NCBI RefSeq assembly: GCF_005239225.2
Contig: NC_133300.1
Location: forward strand, 2,819,875 to 2,883,874
From: Populus alba
Lineage: Eukaryota; Streptophyta; Magnoliopsida; Malpighiales; Salicaceae
Direction of reading: 5' to 3'
Length of the DNA: 64,000 nt
Positions within the stretch are counted from its first letter, which is position 1, and each line of letters opens with the position of its first letter. The notes under the pieces were generated by a model, which did no database searches, had not been told where the DNA came from, and saw only the letters and a program-made list of their open reading frames with translations. The translations under genes and the position numbers were made by a program. This document shows positions 61,401-64,000 of this stretch, piece after piece.

Positions 61401-63742
61401 TTGAAATCTCTTCAAGGCATGATTTTTTTCAATTTCATTGCTTCCAAGCTCGATTGTGAAAGATGTTGAGGTCTCAGACATATCAGAATCTGGAATACAG
61501 ACAGTGCTTTGTGGACTATCCATACCAGAGCCACATTCAATGCCAGCAGCTGTTTCAACAGCTTCAGCTTTGATTGGGCCTCTACTTTTCCCTTCAGTGC
61601 TAGCATGTAGCATTCTCCTCCTGAGAGTTTCCTTGAAAGGCACCTCAATCTTGTGCAGCATTGCATGCAAATGGGATTCCCTAACCCCACGTACATCCAA
61701 AGATGACAACAGAGCATTAAAACCCTGCATAAATACCATGCAAATGATGAAAACAAACAATAGAATAGCAAAAAATGGGTTTGCGGTCAGTTTAAAAAAT
61801 ACATAGAGATGACTAGCCATTGTTTCATGGTAAACAAAAGTTTACAATGACTTGAACAAGGAACTTATAAATTTTATTAGCTCTGCAGAACACAATTCTA
61901 TATGTGGCGGCAGCCTTCATTTACTCTCTTTATCAACACCAATTTCAACAAACATAGAGCAAAACATCGCTAATACGCAATCTTCAGTATAAATCATGCA
62001 TAATGCACATGAATTATCAAAACAATACCATGTATGCATGTGCACAAAATAATCCAGTATCATATGACTCATACATAGAGACTTGTGAAGCTCGTGAGGA
62101 TAAAATTTCTACCTCTTCAGAATCAATAACCCTCCAGCGACCATCGTGTAACTCAACAAAGATCCTGCCACAGCCAGGATCATTGCGGGAAGCAGATGTA
62201 GTGAACTGCCAGTACCGATTACGCCTACGATCCTGACCAAGGGGCAAAGATCTATATACATACATCTCTTCTGCCCTGTGACCAATAACAGATTTTAACT
62301 GTGAACGTGACTTTTCATTTGCATGTCCAGCTTGTTGATATGGCAGATTATCTGTATCAGCTGATAAATCTTGCATTTGCATGTTTCCTTCAGAAGACAT
62401 GTTAGTCAGATAATTCATGTCACTCTGCTGGTCACTTGATCTTTCTTGCTGAAGAGAAGCATTCACGGACATCCCATTACTTCTGTCATCAACATTTACC
62501 ATAGGGCTTTGTCTACCCTCTGATGCAGAAATTGTAAGGTTCAATTCCATCTTGTTCCCTGTAAATGATGAATATTGTGTCCTCATGACAAACTCTTCCT
62601 TCATACGACGTTTATCAAGTTGTGCTTCTGCCCACATTTGCTTCTTTAAAGCATTTGCTGCTTCTAAGCGTTCCTGAACAATTCTCATCTGAGATTAGAG
62701 AAAAGCATATTGCATTTTTTAAGATTTCACCAGAAGCAAAAAGAAATGGTACCTCAAGAACAACGCGGATAGAGTTTCCTTCAATTGCCACACCAATCAA
62801 TGCAACAAGTGCACTAAGACGCTCCTCGACGCTCAGATCAGAGTATTCCCCATCTGCAAGTCCTTGAACCCATGGCTCACCAGGGTTGCTTTCATCAATA
62901 TCTACATCTCCTTGCACAGGAGTAGTGCAGATTTCAGCAACATCTACAGATCGATCATTGGAAGAAGCAACCCCCCTTACCTCTTTAGTGCCTTCAGAAT
63001 GCAGTGAAGTCAAACCCACACCAACATTCACAAGGCTGAATTGTGGAGTTTTCAGAACATCACCACTTTCCTTCCCATTCATCAAGAGTGTTTTCCCATT
63101 AAATTCATTAACTTCAGGAGAATCATGAGCCTCTTTCTTAGAATTTAATTCAGTACCTAAATCATCAATGTCAGGATCCTCTGCCACATCACTTTCAGAA
63201 TCTTCATCTCTTTCACCATCATCAGCATCTTCTCCATCTACAATACCACTTTTAAATACTCGAATTCTTTCTCTGGCAGCAGAAAGTATTGCCTCAGCAT
63301 CAGCTGGGTCCTTCCTATATGGAGGACGTACACAATATGTTGATGGAGCCGTTCTCTCAAAAAGTTTAGAATCCCTTGACAAAGCAGCAGCAATTGATGC
63401 TTCAGGTGTCTTGCTTGTTGTAAGATCCCTCAGACCAGATTTCTTTCCAAGATAAGAAAAGGCAAAGTGAACAGATAAGGCAAGTTTATGCGATGGTGAG
63501 ACAAATACAAACAGCTAGCGCTATAAAATTACCTGAATCTTGTCTGCTACTTCTAATATGGTCAGGCCCTTGCTCCCCTCAAGAGACAGAACATGAAACG
63601 AAGCAAATTTAACAGTACCAGGCGTCAAACGATGCCTAGATCTGCGTGGATTAGAAAATCCCCTTTCTTGCATTATGGCAAAAGCATTTTCAACAGCTGC
63701 TCCATTCCGTAAATTGGTGATAACATCTTCACCATCATTACC
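58419..63742 (-). CDS. RLT2: homeobox-DDT domain protein RLT2-like, C-terminal part (5' end outside)
   Basis: Seven exons read right to left: 63742-63533, 63442-62753, 62673-62113, 61724-61095, 60966-60862, 59940-59677, 59168-58419. All junctions are phase 0 and give 1,069 codons plus stop. Domains in order: a HARE-HTH segment (LTPGTVKFASFHVLSLEG...LTILEVADKIQ) continuing to ERTAPSTYCVR; an acidic region; the WHIM1 motif (LSVEERLSALVALIGVAIEG); the WSD-type motif (RNRYWQF...GRIFVELHDGRWRVIDSEE); a Cys/His cluster (CDYCHDTYLS...CPSCHKTY); an Arg-Gly-rich basic stretch; and an acidic Asp/Glu tail. RLT proteins partner ISWI remodellers (CHR11/CHR17) in the nucleus, control nucleosome spacing and delay flowering. 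The homeodomain and DDT domain must lie beyond the right edge. The intron at 60967-61094 has a GC donor. An upstream exon may cover 63945-64000, but its donor could not be placed. Confidence 0.92.
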
Positions 63743-63944
63743 CTGAATTTTAATACCAGACAAAGAAAAAAAAAAATATATATATATCAAGGAAAATCAC
63801 AGGAAAAAAAATAACAATAGGAATGAAATGTGAAATCTTGAAATGCATGCTATATCTTTTGGTATTATTTTAAGAAAGTTAATGCACAAAATTATCATTT
63901 TCATTTTTATTCTGACAAAACACTACTTCCTGAAAACAGAATCT

Positions 63945-64000
63945 GCAACTTCATAGCAATCCAAAGCATTATGAGATTGTGTTCTTCCAAGCTTCTGAAG
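63945..64000 (-). CDS. possible further upstream exon of the RLT2-like gene (partial)
   Basis: On the minus strand from the window edge, an open segment reads LGRTQSHNALDCYEVADSVFRK, which is plausible as RLT protein. However, no donor joins it in frame to the acceptor at 63743 ('attcag'). It may use a different donor or be intronic. Confidence 0.35.

Noticed and set aside
1..64000. CRISPR arrays, operons or bacterial features
   Set aside because: The window is a plant nuclear genome; the tandem arrays are minisatellites without spacers.

Overview
The window is nuclear DNA from a dicot plant. It is AT-rich, and its genes have short exons separated by GT-AG introns. It is crowded with transposon remnants and long poly-A/T and TA runs. 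Gene content (GLK, TAXIMIN, E6-like, Sis1-type DnaJ, RLT2) and the style of the AT-rich interspersed repeats suggest a woody eudicot, most likely Salicaceae (Populus or Salix). That placement is from memory of such genomes and was not searched.

Layout. Positions 1-1288 hold AT-rich sequence and a possible small cysteine-rich peptide exon (1123-1248). Positions 1294-11680 are one complete, very young LTR retrotransposon: two 2.3-kb LTRs, a perfect 5-bp target duplication, a Tat/Ogre-type primer site, a gag reading frame with one in-frame stop, two minisatellite arrays, a polypurine tract, and no pol. It is non-autonomous. Positions 11681-17800 are a patchwork of older repeats, including a 1.13-kb TIR transposon (14338-15470) with coding-like segments that may be captured host DNA. 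An E6-like cell-wall protein gene lies at 17807-18931 on the minus strand. Positions 19021-25230 are intergenic with a tRNA-derived SINE. A complete six-exon GOLDEN2-LIKE transcription factor gene lies at 25231-28464 on the minus strand.

Positions 28465-48900 are a 20-kb gene-poor block. It holds two decayed CACTA (TNP2) transposase copies, a perfect 24-bp hairpin, a tandem repeat of about 750 bp with GC-rich islands, and LTR-retrotransposon debris. Positions 48938-49454 encode a 73-residue TAXIMIN-type peptide in two exons. Positions 51117-56551 hold a tandem pair of DnaJ/Hsp40 genes with identical three-exon structure. Only the first copy carries an obvious heat-shock element. A SINE-like element follows at about 57375. 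Positions 58419-64000 (minus strand) carry the C-terminal 1,069 codons of an RLT2-type homeobox-DDT chromatin protein, whose 5' part lies beyond the right edge.

The genes do not form a pathway. GLK controls chloroplast development, RLT2 acts with ISWI remodellers, the DnaJ pair are cytosolic co-chaperones, TAXIMIN is a signalling peptide, and E6 is a secreted wall protein. The most unusual items are the 8-Cys mini-ORF whose 3' flank was hit by the retroelement, the TIR element with captured-looking segments, the unexplained 51-codon open stretch beside the 33.9-kb hairpin, and the HSE asymmetry between the two DnaJ copies.
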